A DNA stretch of 64,000 nucleotides from Trichostrongylus colubriformis (lineage: Eukaryota > Nematoda > Chromadorea > Rhabditida > Trichostrongylidae): positions 31,996,716 through 32,060,715 of the forward strand of contig OZ022258.1 in NCBI GenBank assembly GCA_963978905.1, in the 5' to 3' direction. Shown here in pieces: positions 9,736 through 20,055 of this stretch (the stretch's first letter is position 1; every line of letters begins with the position of its first letter). The position numbers and the translations under genes were made by a program. The notes under the pieces were generated by a model. It saw nothing but the letters and a program-made list of their open reading frames with translations, had not been told where the DNA came from and did no database searches.

Positions 9736-12408
9736 ATGCCGAGGTTCTATGAAGAGAGAAGTTGGAATTTACTACGAAACGTACCGCCACGTTACTTCTC
9801 TTTGGTGCGCGAAGCACTTTCGCTTCGTCAAAAGGTGGTAGTCACCCGTCAATCTTTGAAGTTTGTGCTGCGATGTAGAGCGACCGGTGTGCTGCCACGT
9901 TTCATTACGAATACGAAGATCAGTACGATATGTGGATATGATGATAATCACCCAGCTGTTTTGAAAGTTTACCGATCTCTCCTGAGTGTGATCATCAAGA
10001 AGAAACAGCATATATTGTACTCAACGTTATTGAAATGTAAAGCAAAAGAGCAAGCATGCCGGCGTCTTCTTCCGGAAGTGACTTGGAGGAGGATTGAGGG
10101 TGGGTCAAGATTGATTTGTTCCTCTATACGGTCTAAGGCAAAATCCGCCCTTTGTGCGAAGTATGATCGACTTCTGGGAACGCTCCGAGAGAGCTCTCGT
10201 AACGCTGAAGACGACTCACACATAAGCTACCGCTCTACTGACATTATCGCTAGCAATGTGGGAGAAATGGCAAGGGTCACTGTTTTGGGTAACACTAACA
10301 TTTCGTCCAATGCACTTGACTTCCTCAGTCTCGGCCCGTCGTTCTCTCCTGCGCATAACATCAATGCTTCAACATTCCGCAAAATTGTGGGAAGCTTACA
10401 GAGGCTCCGAGATCTACTGCGTTTGAAGTACCGTCGCGACAACAGTGCTGCCGTCACTAACCAGAGACCGCTTCCACCTATACCGTTCCCACGTACGCTC
10501 TATAAAGAAACTGGTCCCACTCCAGAAGTGGATGTCAAGTTGAGAATTCTATGTGCTGGAGTTCTATCCGTTCTAAATCAGAACAGACCAGTACACAGGA
10601 ACAACTTGACATACGGGCAGTGGCAAGGTTTCAAAGAGCTACGTGAGTTAACATCTAACGGTACTATACGTATCTCTGTAAGTGACAAAGGTGGAGAGTT
10701 TGTGGTTATGCCACAAACGCTTGATCGTGAGATCACACTACTCCATTTAGCAGACTCCTCCGTTTATTGTCGCGCGACCGAGCAAGAATTTCTGACCCAA
10801 TGCAAACATCTCAACAAGACTTGGATGACGGAGGGTCGATCCGCGGGTCTCAACAAGAATTTCCTCAGTAGATTAAGACTTGAAAATCCAAACTGTCCTG
10901 TCTTTTATAGCCTTGTCAAAACCCACAAACTTGCTTCTACGGATATGCAGTCAATGTCAGCGGACACTTTCAAAATACGACCCATTATAAGTTGCGTGGG
11001 AGGACCAACTGATCGAATTTCTTGGTTCCTTAATTGTATTGTGAGCCAGCTGCTGACCAAGATTCCATCTCATCTGACCAACACGACAATGTTCCTTGAA
11101 CAATTACGTAATTTACGCTTAGGGACTGGCTGCGTAATGGAGTCGTTCGATGTCACTTCGCTTTATACCAATGTCCAAAACGAGCAAGCCTTACAAGCAC
11201 TTTCCGAAATGTTGGACAGGCATTTTGGAACCATGGAAACCTTTGGACTCAATAAGGCGCACATCATGGCTCTAATTAAGGAATGTTTGCAATGTAACAT
11301 CTTTAGGTGGTCGGGTGCGTATTACCGTCAAATCAGAGGTTTGGCAATGGGTCAACGCTTAGCTCCAGTTCTCGCAATCTGCTTTATGAGCAGAATCGAA
11401 GAACCAGTGCTGGAACGCTTACCATTGATGTACTGCAGATACATTGACGACTGCTTCATTATTACATCAACACAGTCCGAAATGGATGAGTGTTTTCGCT
11501 TAATGAACCAGCAGTCGCAGTACATCAAACTTACAAGAGAGGTCCCACGACAAGGTTGGCTCCCCTATCTGAACACGCAGGTGAAAGTGTCCGATGGCAT
11601 GCTCAGTGTGAAGTGGTACAGAAAAGCTAGCTCTAAGAACATCTTGATTCACGCCACATCTGCACATCCTTCTGCTGTGAAACATGCAGTTGTTAGGAAC
11701 ATGTTCAAGACGGCTGCAAATGTATGCACTGGCCCGGCAGAGCGACGAGAATCCATACGCCTAGCTTCTGACATAGCTGCATCTAATGGCTATGCTGTAC
11801 CAGGACATTGTGGTAGAATTCGCACTGAGCACCGTAGTATATCACGTCTGGATAAGGTCCCCCTGTGCATACCTTTCATCTCTGATAGAGTTACTTCTGC
11901 GATTCGAAGGTGCCTCGTTCGAGCACAACTGGACGATGATGTTGTCATAGTTAGTATTCCTAATGGCAATATCAAAAGCCAACTCGTGCGAAACAGGCTT
12001 TACGACAAGCGATGCATATCAGAGAACTGTGTTATATGTCCGTATGGTAAAATTGGGGATTGCGCCAAAATCGGCGTCATCTATTTGATTGAATGTCTGA
12101 CATGTAACGCAACGTACATTGGGGAGACTGGGAGAGCACTAGCAATACGTATACAAGAGCATCTTGCTGGCAAAAGACGTGGTAACGTAAGAACACCTTT
12201 GGGAAAGCATATGATCGAAGAGCATGGCGGAAACGATTTTGATGTTAAGTGCAGAATTTTGGCAAATGAGACTGAGATTTCCGCCAGAAAAGTGCTCGAG
12301 GCATTTTGGATTTCTGCAAGAAATCCAAGTATGAACAACCGAAATGAGTGCTTATCCGTCACAAATGACCTATTGCCATTTGCACCACATTGCGAGCTAC
12401 TGATCTAA
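9736..12408 (+). CDS. Penelope-like element protein: reverse transcriptase with GIY-YIG endonuclease
   Basis: An intact 890-residue protein. The N-terminal 300 residues are basic and typical of PLE proteins. The RT domain occupies about residues 310-640, with SFDVTSLYTNV (first catalytic Asp), MGQRLAPVLA and the YIDD catalytic box (about 569). The C-terminal GIY-YIG nuclease spans about 770-880, with VIYLIECLTCNATYIGETGR and a downstream R..EH. A Cys pair (CVICPYGK) precedes it, as in endonuclease-bearing PLEs. PLE proteins nick the target and prime reverse transcription on it. All main catalytic motifs are present and there are no frameshifts, so this copy could be active. The start ATG lies 14 bases after the end of the preceding unit. 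Confidence 0.95.
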   Translation: MPRFYEERSWNLLRNVPPRYFSLVREALSLRQKVVVTRQSLKFVLRCRATGVLPRFITNTKISTICGYDDNHPAVLKVYRSLLSVIIKKKQHILYSTLLKCKAKEQACRRLLPEVTWRRIEGGSRLICSSIRSKAKSALCAKYDRLLGTLRESSRNAEDDSHISYRSTDIIASNVGEMARVTVLGNTNISSNALDFLSLGPSFSPAHNINASTFRKIVGSLQRLRDLLRLKYRRDNSAAVTNQRPLPPIPFPRTLYKETGPTPEVDVKLRILCAGVLSVLNQNRPVHRNNLTYGQWQGFKELRELTSNGTIRISVSDKGGEFVVMPQTLDREITLLHLADSSVYCRATEQEFLTQCKHLNKTWMTEGRSAGLNKNFLSRLRLENPNCPVFYSLVKTHKLASTDMQSMSADTFKIRPIISCVGGPTDRISWFLNCIVSQLLTKIPSHLTNTTMFLEQLRNLRLGTGCVMESFDVTSLYTNVQNEQALQALSEMLDRHFGTMETFGLNKAHIMALIKECLQCNIFRWSGAYYRQIRGLAMGQRLAPVLAICFMSRIEEPVLERLPLMYCRYIDDCFIITSTQSEMDECFRLMNQQSQYIKLTREVPRQGWLPYLNTQVKVSDGMLSVKWYRKASSKNILIHATSAHPSAVKHAVVRNMFKTAANVCTGPAERRESIRLASDIAASNGYAVPGHCGRIRTEHRSISRLDKVPLCIPFISDRVTSAIRRCLVRAQLDDDVVIVSIPNGNIKSQLVRNRLYDKRCISENCVICPYGKIGDCAKIGVIYLIECLTCNATYIGETGRALAIRIQEHLAGKRRGNVRTPLGKHMIEEHGGNDFDVKCRILANETEISARKVLEAFWISARNPSMNNRNECLSVTNDLLPFAPHCELLI

Positions 12409-12748
12409 AATGGGAGGAATGCATGTCCCAAATTGTACTATATATGTATAAGGGCGACATGGCATCTCTCATTTACTAATTACTACTAACTCGGAGTGGC
12501 GTTACTCCACTCGCACGGTGGTGGACGGGGTGAGTTTATTTCAGACGTACGGGGCATCTCCGGTGTTTTCCTAGATCTCCGTCAAAACCGCTAGGGGGAT
12601 GGGGCGTTTGACGGTGTAGTGGACAAAATCCTAGTCTTGAGCCACGTTTAGGCCTTCGAGGAAGACGATCCTGTCGAAACGTCAGGCCACTAATAAATAT
12701 TCCACCTAACAACCTCGTTGGCACAACAGAAGAAGTTCTCACACAATA
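10981..12748 (+). repeat. PLE pseudo-LTR, downstream copy
   Basis: Second copy of the 1.76-kb direct repeat (see 7965-9732). Its noncoding 3' part (12409-12745) contains GTCGAAACGTC, a motif also found in the degenerate PLE near 40247. Confidence 0.93.
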
Positions 12749-12757
12749 ACATTTCAT
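12746..12757 (+). repeat. Target site duplication of the Penelope-like element, right copy
   Basis: ATAACATTTCAT, identical to 7899-7910. Confidence 0.93.
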
Positions 12758-15519
12758 GTTTTTACACGAACATCAGATCTCTTCCTAAGAATGCGATCCA
12801 TGTTGACCTTTTCTTGAAAAAACACTTTGATGTGCTGATATTTTGTGAAACGTGGCTCAGTTCTTCCCACACACTTTGTTCTTTAATCTGTACTGATGGG
12901 TACTGTTTTGTGCGTCGTGATAGGTATAAAAGACAGGGAGGAGGTGTGCTTATACTGATAAGAAGTATATTTAACTACATAGAAGTTTTTTCCGACTCGG
13001 TTCGTGAGGCATATGAAATATTAGCCGTTGACATACTATTTGAATGTAGTAAAATAAGATTTATAATAGTATACAGAGCTCCTTCATGCTCGTCCTCGTT
13101 CAACGATCAACTTTCCAATGTTATTAGCGATCTAAGTACATGCGAGTATCCTTCTGTGATTGTTGGGGACTTCAACTTACCCGAAATTGATTGGAACCTC
13201 GTTTCATCAACCCATGGGAATTCCGGATCTACTCTTTTAGAGGTCTTGGTGGCGCATGATTTCAAGCAACATGTTGATCATCCCACGAGAGGGGCCCATA
13301 TCCTCGATCTGGTATTCTCCAATGACACAACACTGATTAACAGCGTCATGGTCGAACCACCAGTTGGTAGTAGTGACCACAACAGTATATTGTTTTGTTT
13401 AACTTGCACCTACTACGAGCCTCGGTTCACACTCTATAGAGACTTTTTCAACTCTGACTTCGACGGCATTACTCACTATCTTTCTTCTGTTGCTTGGAGG
13501 GACTCATTTGAGTCTACGAGGTCGGTTAACGATAAATATGAGATGTTTCTGAGTATTTTACACCACGTCATCGACATGTTTGTACCCATAAAGCGTGTAT
13601 TTGCTTCGCACTCTTATCTTCCCCCTTACTTGCAAAATATGCTTGAACACAGGTGCTGTCTGTTTTATGCAGCTAGAAACTCTCGGTCTGAGGAAGATTG
13701 GGAGAAGTTTCACCGTTTTTCTGTGAAATTTGACTCCCTTCTTCGGAAGTACAATAAACACGTAGAGAAAAAGATACTCGACAGTGGAAACAGGATGGCG
13801 TTTTTCAAGTTACTGAATAAGAAATTGCAATCCTTTCAAAGAATTCCCTGTCTCAAAAAAGATGGTCGAGTTGCAATTTCAGACAAGGAAAAAGCAGACC
13901 TACTTGCAGATAAATTTTGTGAAGTGTATTCTGAGCGAGGTAATTCTCACCCGTCTTTTTCTCGTATTGTTGATATCCCAATGACTGACTTTCCATGGGT
14001 AGATGGTTTTACAATCTATACATTATTAAATAAGTTGCCCAATACTCTGTCACTGACCCCGGACTTCGTACCTTCCATGTTTGTTAAGAAAATTGCGCAT
14101 GTTGTGGCGGAGCCTCTAGCCTATATCTTCAATCAATCTCTCTGCTTTTCTGAGATTCCGAAAAGATGGAAACACTCCTTCATCACACCTTTGTTGAAGA
14201 AGGAACCTTCCCATTCTGTTGATAATTATAGGCCCGTCAGTATAACATCCTTCTTTTGTCGTATTTTTGAGAAAACTTTAAAAAAACATATTTTGAGTCA
14301 TCTTGATAGGAACCGAATAATACCAGACAACCAACATGGTTTTATTCCTGGTCGCTCTGCTGAAACGAATCTCTTGGAATGTATCAACGACTGGACTGAT
14401 TACCTCGATGCCAAAAAATCTTGCGATGTAATTTATTTTGACTTTTCCAAAGCATTTGACAGGGTTGATCATGCGAAACTTTTATTCAAAATGGAGCGGC
14501 TTGGATTCCATCCAATACTCCTACAATGGATAAAAGAGTTCCTGTCTGATAGAACGTTTCAGGTCAGAATTGGTTCGACCTTTTCGACAGTGAGAGATGT
14601 CAAAAGTGGTGTTCCCCAAGGTGGTGTCTTATCCCCCATCCTTTTTGCCATATATACCTCTGATCTTCCTGGTCTCTTAGAGGAATGTGGTGTAATCTGC
14701 AAGCAATATGCGGATGATGTCAAAATATACAGAAGAGTTGAAAGCTATGAGGATACACGTGTCATTCAGAAGGCCTTAGATGTCATTTTGAACTGGTCGT
14801 ATGAATGGAACTTACCCCTTGCCCCCGACAAAACAGTTTTCATGAGGATCGGTACTTCCAATCTGTTGCACCCCTATTGTCTAGGCAGTCACGTTCTTGA
14901 TAAAGTTTCCTCTGTCAAGGACCTTGGCTTCCACTATGATTATAAACTCAATTTTTCCACTCACTTCCAAGCTCTGTTCAGAAAGGCCACATTTCGCACT
15001 TATCAAATCTTCAAGGGACTGATGATAAAAGAGAGTGATATTCTTCTTAAGGCTTATAAAACTTACGTCAGACCTATTGCAGAGAGTGGAACATGTGTAT
15101 TTTGTCCTCATAAGAAAAAAGATATCCGATTACTTGAGAGAATTCAAGATAATTTCACGAGAAAGTTGGTCATTGAGTCAAGATTGGCTTCCTATTCTAA
15201 TCTACCTAATCCAACCAGCAGGAATCGCCATTTGAAGTTATACAGCTTATATTCCCGTAGAAAAGTTTACGATGTCTGTATGGTCTTTAAGATATTATCA
15301 GGTATTTCCAGGGTTGATGCCTCAAAATTTTATGTTAGGGCCAACTCAATAACTAGAGCTGGCTCGGTTAAAATTTCATATGCTACACCACGAACCAACT
15401 TGAAGCGATATAGCTTTAAGTGTCGCGCTGGTACTACATATATCAATCTCTCTCTAAAGTGGCACCTGTCTTCCCTGCTTTTTCACTTTTTAAAAGCCGT
15501 GTTAAGAAGGAATTGCTGA
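12758..15519 (+). CDS. CR1/Jockey-type ORF2: apurinic endonuclease plus reverse transcriptase (5' end split off by the PLE)
   Basis: After removal of the PLE the frame is continuous with 7865-7910. The AP endonuclease domain covers about residues 1-230 (FYTNIRSLPKN, IFCETWL, VGDFNLPEIDW, GSSDHNSI). The RT domain covers about 440-760 (SVDNYRPVSI, IYFDFSKAFDRVDH, GVPQGGVLSPILF, catalytic QYADDVK). A C-terminal domain of about 170 residues follows. The ORF is open to 15519 with no stops, so the retrotransposon was coding-competent when the PLE landed. The reading frame extends back to about 12718 only because PLE sequence happens to be open. There is no ATG near the natural start, so -1 frameshifting from ORF1 is the likely route of expression. 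Confidence 0.92.
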
Positions 15520-15600
15520 GCTATGTTTAACTGAGGTGTAATGTGATCATTTGATGTTGCTCTTTGTATATTTCCTACGTCTGCCTTAAGCAGCGTTACA

Positions 15601-15626
15601 AATAAATAAATAAATAAATAAATAAA
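15601..15626 (+). repeat. (TAAA)n 3' tail of the CR1-type retrotransposon
   Basis: About six AAAT/TAAA units end the element immediately before the Helitron ORF resumes at 15627. Simple tetranucleotide tails of this kind replace poly(A) in many CR1/L2 elements. Confidence 0.9.
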
Positions 15627-17672
15627 CGAACGTTTACAACTCTCACAGCATTTTTCGAGCTAAACAGACGGTGCGCACGAGTATTTGAGAATGGACTGCC
15701 TTCTGATTTTACTGTTGATGCTCGAAACATCTACTACTATCAAGTGCCGGAGTTTTTCACATTTGATCCCCGCCATGGATGGACCCCAAGGAAACGTGGA
15801 GGGAAGCCGATTGGTCGAATGTTCACAGTTTCGCCTTTAGACACAGAGCGATACTGCCTGCGGATTCTACTACTCAATACCAAAGGTAAAACATCCTTCG
15901 AAGACATCCGTACCATTGATGGCACAATCTACGGTACTTTCGCAGACGCAGCAAAAGCTGCTGGCTTTCTAGACGACAACAGGTACTTGCGACAGAGTAT
16001 GCTAGAGGCAGCCCATCAACAGTCCGGTGCATCGCTGCGAAGTTTCTTCGCTTGCTTGCTATGCTTCTGCGAACTGATTCATGCGAGCGATTTGTGGGAG
16101 GAGTTCGCCTATACTATGTCGGATGATTACACCCATCGAGGAGTAGATCAACAACTTGCCGTAACGTTGGCATACTTCGACATTTTTGATAGAGTGGCGT
16201 TGATGGGCATGGATTTAGCGCAAATTATTCCTCCACCCACCGAGGAACGACCAGTTATGCCCATAGCGCCGATTGATTATGCAACTCATGAAAGGAACGG
16301 ATTGGTCCAATACGGAACCCTCAATGCGAAGCAAAAGGAAGCAGCAGACGACATCCTCGATGCGTTCAACAGGCCCCTAAACAGATGTATTTTCGTGGAT
16401 GGCCCCGGCGGCAGCGGTAAAACATATCTATACAGCACAATATACAACATAGCTGTTGGAAGAAGACGTAAGGTTTTGTGTGTGGCCTGGACCGGCATAT
16501 CTGCTAACCTGCTTCCAGGGGGCCGAACTGTGAATTCACTGTTCAAGCTGAATATCGGCGATGGAAACCGGACTTCTACAATGAGACGACAGCAAAAAGA
16601 AGCACGGCAGCTCATGGAAGCTGACATGATCATATGGGACGAAATTTCAATGGCTCCGAAAACTGCTCTCGAAGCAGTTGATGCTGTTCTGAGAGATATA
16701 ATGCAGGTCGACACACCCTTTGGTGGGAAGGTAATGGTGATCGGTGGTGACTTTCGACAAATATTGCCGGTTGTTAAGCATGGTCAGCGAGAGGATATCG
16801 TGGAGGCCTGTGTTTTGAATTCGATTCTGTGGCCGTTGTTTTCCATCCATCGATTGGAGACGAACATGAGAGCTCAAAGAGCCGACCACGCTTGGCGTGA
16901 ACGTTTACTTCAAATCGGCAACGGAGAATCAAACGATGAAAACGGATGCATCACTGTTCCAGAGGAGATGATGTGTATGACGGATATCGTCACAGAAATT
17001 TTCGGCCATGCCCTCGACCCGTCCACCACTTCTGACCTGTTTGAGAATGCCATTCTTGCACCAAAGAATGTCCACGTTCAGCGCCTGAATGAAGATGCTC
17101 TGCAACGTCTCAGGGTCGAAACAGAACGAGATGAGAGGATCTACAAAAGCATCGATGAGGCGATTTACCCTGAAGGACAATCACGGCAGCTGTTTCAGTT
17201 GGAGTACCTGAACTCCCTCACTCCCACAGGCATGCCTCCGCACGAGTTGCATCTCAAGAAAGGTGCCATAGTCATGTTGCTAAGGAATTTGGACGTTTCA
17301 AACGGATTGTGCAACGGAACACGCCTCATAGTTGAAACGCTCGGTCGTTTCACCCTTGCATGCAGGTTTATTTGTGGAGAACGAAGAAACCAGTTAGCTA
17401 TCATTCCGAGAATAGACAACTACTGGGATGAAAAAACCCCCTTCAGACTCCGTCGTCGCCAGTTTCCTGTGCGCGTAGCGTTCGCGATGACAATCAATAA
17501 GGCACAGGGACAGTCATTTGACAAAGTGGGCGTGGTGCTTCCCGAAGATGTGTTTTCCCACGGCCAACTTTATGTTGCACTCTCCCGTGCTAGAACTCCT
17601 GATGGAATCAAAGTGAAAGCTCATTCAAATAGCCTGAAAAACATTGTATACGAGGAGGTTTTACTCTCATAA
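15627..17672 (+). CDS. Helitron PIF1-type DNA helicase domain (3' part of the split Rep-helicase ORF)
   Basis: The frame is open from 15627, in register with the Rep part that stops at 6760. It first completes the linker typical of Helitrons (LTAFFELNRR, then FEDIRTIDGTIYGTF). Helicase motifs follow: Walker A DGPGGSGKTYLY (about residue 258), Walker B IIWDEISMAP (about 334), GDFRQILPV (about 375), NKAQGQSFDKVGVVLP (about 625) and YVALSRAR (about 649). This superfamily 1 helicase unwinds donor DNA during rolling-circle transposition. No internal frameshift is visible in the 681 codons. The first Met (15744) is not the real start. Confidence 0.93.
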   Translation, partial: RTFTTLTAFFELNRRCARVFENGLPSDFTVDARNIYYYQVPEFFTFDPRHGWTPRKRGGKPIGRMFTVSPLDTERYCLRILLLNTKGKTSFEDIRTIDGTIYGTFADAAKAAGFLDDNRYLRQSMLEAAHQQSGASLRSFFACLLCFCELIHASDLWEEFAYTMSDDYTHRGVDQQLAVTLAYFDIFDRVALMGMDLAQIIPPPTEERPVMPIAPIDYATHERNGLVQYGTLNAKQKEAADDILDAFNRPLNRCIFVDGPGGSGKTYLYSTIYNIAVGRRRKVLCVAWTGISANLLPGGRTVNSLFKLNIGDGNRTSTMRRQQKEARQLMEADMIIWDEISMAPKTALEAVDAVLRDIMQVDTPFGGKVMVIGGDFRQILPVVKHGQREDIVEACVLNSILWPLFSIHRLETNMRAQRADHAWRERLLQIGNGESNDENGCITVPEEMMCMTDIVTEIFGHALDPSTTSDLFENAILAPKNVHVQRLNEDALQRLRVETERDERIYKSIDEAIYPEGQSRQLFQLEYLNSLTPTGMPPHELHLKKGAIVMLLRNLDVSNGLCNGTRLIVETLGRFTLACRFICGERRNQLAIIPRIDNYWDEKTPFRLRRRQFPVRVAFAMTINKAQGQSFDKVGVVLPEDVFSHGQLYVALSRARTPDGIKVKAHSNSLKNIVYEEVLLS

Positions 17673-18318
17673 CTTGAAAGCCACTATCATCTCTCTTTCT
17701 ATCTCACACACACCATAAATTCCGAATGTGTATTTTTTCTCATCGTGATCTTTCTGAGCCTGCAACCGATGTTCTAATCAGTTTCAGAGTATGCTACTGC
17801 GCGTATCATCTGTCAGTAGGGCGTCACGGTCTTCAAAATCATGACGGTCTTTGTCTTTAACGTTTTTGTGAGTAGCCATTATTCTCGGTAGAATCAAATG
17901 TTTGCGCTCGATAAGTTTCGTTGATATTGGAAAAGAAGGGTTATGTGTTCACCTAATATAGATCTAATTTTTGGCATATGAATTAGCCTGAAGCATGGAC
18001 TCCTTCAGAAGAAACAAGGTCCTTTCGGGAATTTTTAACTTACTTATGATCAGACTAGGCCATTCTATAAACAACGCTATTCCAGCAAGAACGTGCTATT
18101 TAGGAGTTTGCGGTAGCACAGCAAATGGTCCTATTATCATATTTGACGAATGATATTTTCAAGTTATGTGTGTTTTCTAAAGAAGACGAAGAAAAAGCAG
18201 CTTCTTTTTCCTTTCGTGTTGTGTCTCATTATTCCTTTTGCAAACGCAATAAATCTATGCCTGAACCTAGATAAATTTTTCATTGGTCCACCAGATTTCT
18301 CAACATTTCATATTGTTA
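17673..18318 (+). other. Helitron 3' noncoding region
   Basis: No coding signal and no known motif recognised between the helicase stop and the 3' foldback. Confidence 0.5.
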
Positions 18319-18548
18319 CCAGTTGGGCTGGCGCACACTACTGCGCGCATCGCAAAATGTGCTTGATCGATATCGATTGATATGGAGGTAGGATGGAACT
18401 CACGGAATTTTGTCTTCTTTTTCCGTTTTCTGCGGGGAGCTATTTAGCAAACCATTTGAATGATGATACCCAACAATCGATATCGATCAAGCTCATTTTG
18501 CGTGCTCCCCTGTTTGATGCGCGCAGTAGTGTGCGCCAGCCCAACTGG
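18319..18548. repeat. Helitron 3' terminal foldback with two opposed end hairpins
   Basis: The sequence opens with CCAGTTGGGCTGGCGCACAC and closes with its complement ending AACTGG. Each arm contains a GCGC...GCGC hairpin. ATCGATATCGAT blocks lie in both arms (18364-18381 and 18477-18490). It is preceded by A and followed by T. Equivalent foldbacks lie at the 3' ends of the elements at 20056, 56757, 59757 and 63428. Confidence 0.75.
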
Positions 18549-18860
18549 TACTGACATACCGAAAAACAGACAAACAAAGTTACTGCTTTATATAATAGAA
18601 GGATCCACTTCCTATTGGCTCTTATCAGCTCCAGTAAGCCGTTATCAGTCTTGGTACGTCACTATTAAGGTATCCATACCCTGCAATGCCTGTGTATGTG
18701 AACATTCCACTGTCACCCGTAGGCGAAACGGATTTGGCGGCATTCGCCATTACACATTCTTTATCGAATCTTATCAACCATTATCAGTTTGGATTACCCA
18801 CCATTGATGTCATCCTCTCCGCCCTAAATACACCTTTGAGTGCCGGCGCTCTAGAAGCTT
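18549..18860 (-). mobile_element. Helitron 5'-region fragment
   Basis: Minus-strand match to the 5' region of the Helitron family: GTGAACATTCCACTGTCACC and one 146-bp-type repeat unit (TTATCGAATCTTATCAACC). No terminus is visible, so this is a truncated relic next to the 3' end of the autonomous element. Confidence 0.6.
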
Positions 18861-19354
18861 GAAAGGGCTTGTTGCCAAAGAATAGGGCTGGTTAGCCAGT
18901 GCTCTTGCTGAACTTCTGCGACATCTTTTCTGAATTCTTCTCTGTTCACTTACCGATTTGGGCATGTGTAGCAGCTTTCTACACAGTGCTTTTAGAACTG
19001 TTTAGTGTGCACTCCGAGTACTATTTCTACTCCTTACTCGACACTGACGTCCTCGATCATTTTCGGGTTGTTCCACGAATTTTATGGAGGATGGTTCACC
19101 AATGATATTTTTGCTACTTCATCGATTTACATTGTGTGCTCGCGTATCCAGGCAGTCAGTTATCAAGCTGCCTCTATCTTGTTGGTAGTAATGGCTATCT
19201 ACGACACTTTCTGGGATTTGATAAGCTTTATTACTCGAGAAAGTCGTAAACCGTTATTCATTATGATCCCTAGAGATCACAAGGGTAACAATCAGTGTCT
19301 TGCATCTATAGTAGTAATTTTACCAGGGATTTTCTTGAACGTTATCCAGGAATA

Positions 19355-20013
19355 TGCCGCGGAACGCAACTGTCCTTGCAGCCCACCCGGCTCCGTCCCC
19401 AGTCGTGACTCTATATTTGAGCCGCCTCTGCCAGTCGGTGCTTATACACTTTCCCTCCGGGAGGAAAGGGCACCGGGCGAAAGCTGCTAGGATGCCAGGC
19501 TGGACTGTTGAGGGTGAGTGCTTGACTCTCACGCTCTGCAGGCCGTCAGGACGCGGTACGATCGGGCGGACTGCGGTCATCTTGGTTGAGCGCTGGTATG
19601 CCCACGTCCGCTATACCCGAGGACGTGGACGGCTGCAGGCGGGGTAGAAGACTGCAATGTGCAGGAGTTACCGCACTTACCACTTTTTCGGTCACACTTT
19701 TTTTGCAGCTGTAGAGATTCTGAAATAGTTTGTTTTGAGCTACCTGACCCATGTAGACCATTTATAATTCAAATCAACCTCCTCGACCGCCTCCTAACAC
19801 ATGATGCTCTTTCTTATGGCATTCGCGTGGATAGTGTGGGACTTTGTTCTGTATTGTGTTCCTATTCAAATCTTTACCATGCCTCATTATGCAGGTGTGC
19901 CCAAGTGCGACATGAATCGATAGGTGATGAGCCCGAGTGTAGCTATGTAGTTGCCTATGCTTTTCACACCTTTGTTCCTCTGTTCTATTGTGCGCACCTT
20001 CGTGTGTATTTAA

Positions 20014-20044
<31 letters not shown>

Positions 20045-20047
20045 ATA
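19355..20047 (+). mobile_element. Retroposon with LTR-like 5' part and (TAAA)n tail
   Basis: The first 325 bases are a diverged copy of the BEL/Pao LTR at 45394, including GAACGCAACTGTCC, a weak TATA region (CTCTATATTTGAG), CAGTCGGTGCTTA and GGACGTGGACGGCTGCAGGC. The remainder is unrelated and ends in about nine TAAA units. It interrupts the SPP-like exon exactly. No protein domain is recognised. It is either a chimeric retroposon or an LTR relic with a second element added. Confidence 0.5.
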
Positions 20048-20055
20048 TAGTTCCA

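Larger units (their letters stand above)
7911..12745 (+). mobile_element. Penelope-like element (PLE), recently inserted, partial tandem form
   Basis: The 4.8-kb insertion has three parts: an inverted 54-base piece (7911-7964), a 5'-truncated unit (7965-9729) and a full unit (9720-12745). It is flanked by a 12-bp target duplication. The truncated and full units share about 1.76 kb that appears identical, and their encoded 470-residue C-terminal regions are the same. Partial tandem arrays with a pseudo-LTR and an inverted 5' piece are a hallmark of PLEs. The intact 890-residue ORF and identical repeats suggest a very young insertion. Confidence 0.93.
6761..15626 (+). mobile_element. CR1/Jockey-type non-LTR retrotransposon inserted in the Helitron ORF
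   Basis: The element starts with a short CATTC/CTATC-rich repeat at 6761, carries ORF1 (6987-7874) and ORF2 (interrupted, main part 12758-15519), and ends in (TAAA)n at 15601-15626. Joining 6760 to 15627 restores the Helitron frame without losing a codon, so the boundaries are exact and there is little or no target duplication. Short 3' repeat tails and weak target duplications are common in the CR1/L2 group. A Penelope-like element lies inside at 7911-12745, so this retrotransposon is older than that insertion and younger than the Helitron. Confidence 0.9.
1..18548 (+). mobile_element. Autonomous Helitron, 5' end just outside the window, with nested insertions
   Basis: This is a rolling-circle transposon. 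Position 1 begins about 40 bases inside the 5' end: the GT-rich stretch and the following text match the complete elements at 61998 and 56071, which start TCCTACTATATATAA. The body carries a repeat array, an STPR-like domain, a HUH Rep domain and a PIF1-type helicase. The proposed 3' end is at 18545-18548 (CTGG followed by T), about 11 bases after a GCGC hairpin, which fits the Helitron rule of a hairpin then CTRR inserted between A and T. Without the 8.9-kb CR1 insertion (6761-15626) and a 140-bp MITE it would be about 9.5 kb. The N-terminal frameshifts and the split ORF mean this copy cannot make its protein as it stands. The choice of 3' end is inference from the non-autonomous relatives. 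Confidence 0.8.

Noticed and set aside
16286..16714. Minus-strand ORF of 142 residues inside the helicase.
   Set aside because: Shadow of the Helitron helicase on the plus strand, which has all helicase motifs.
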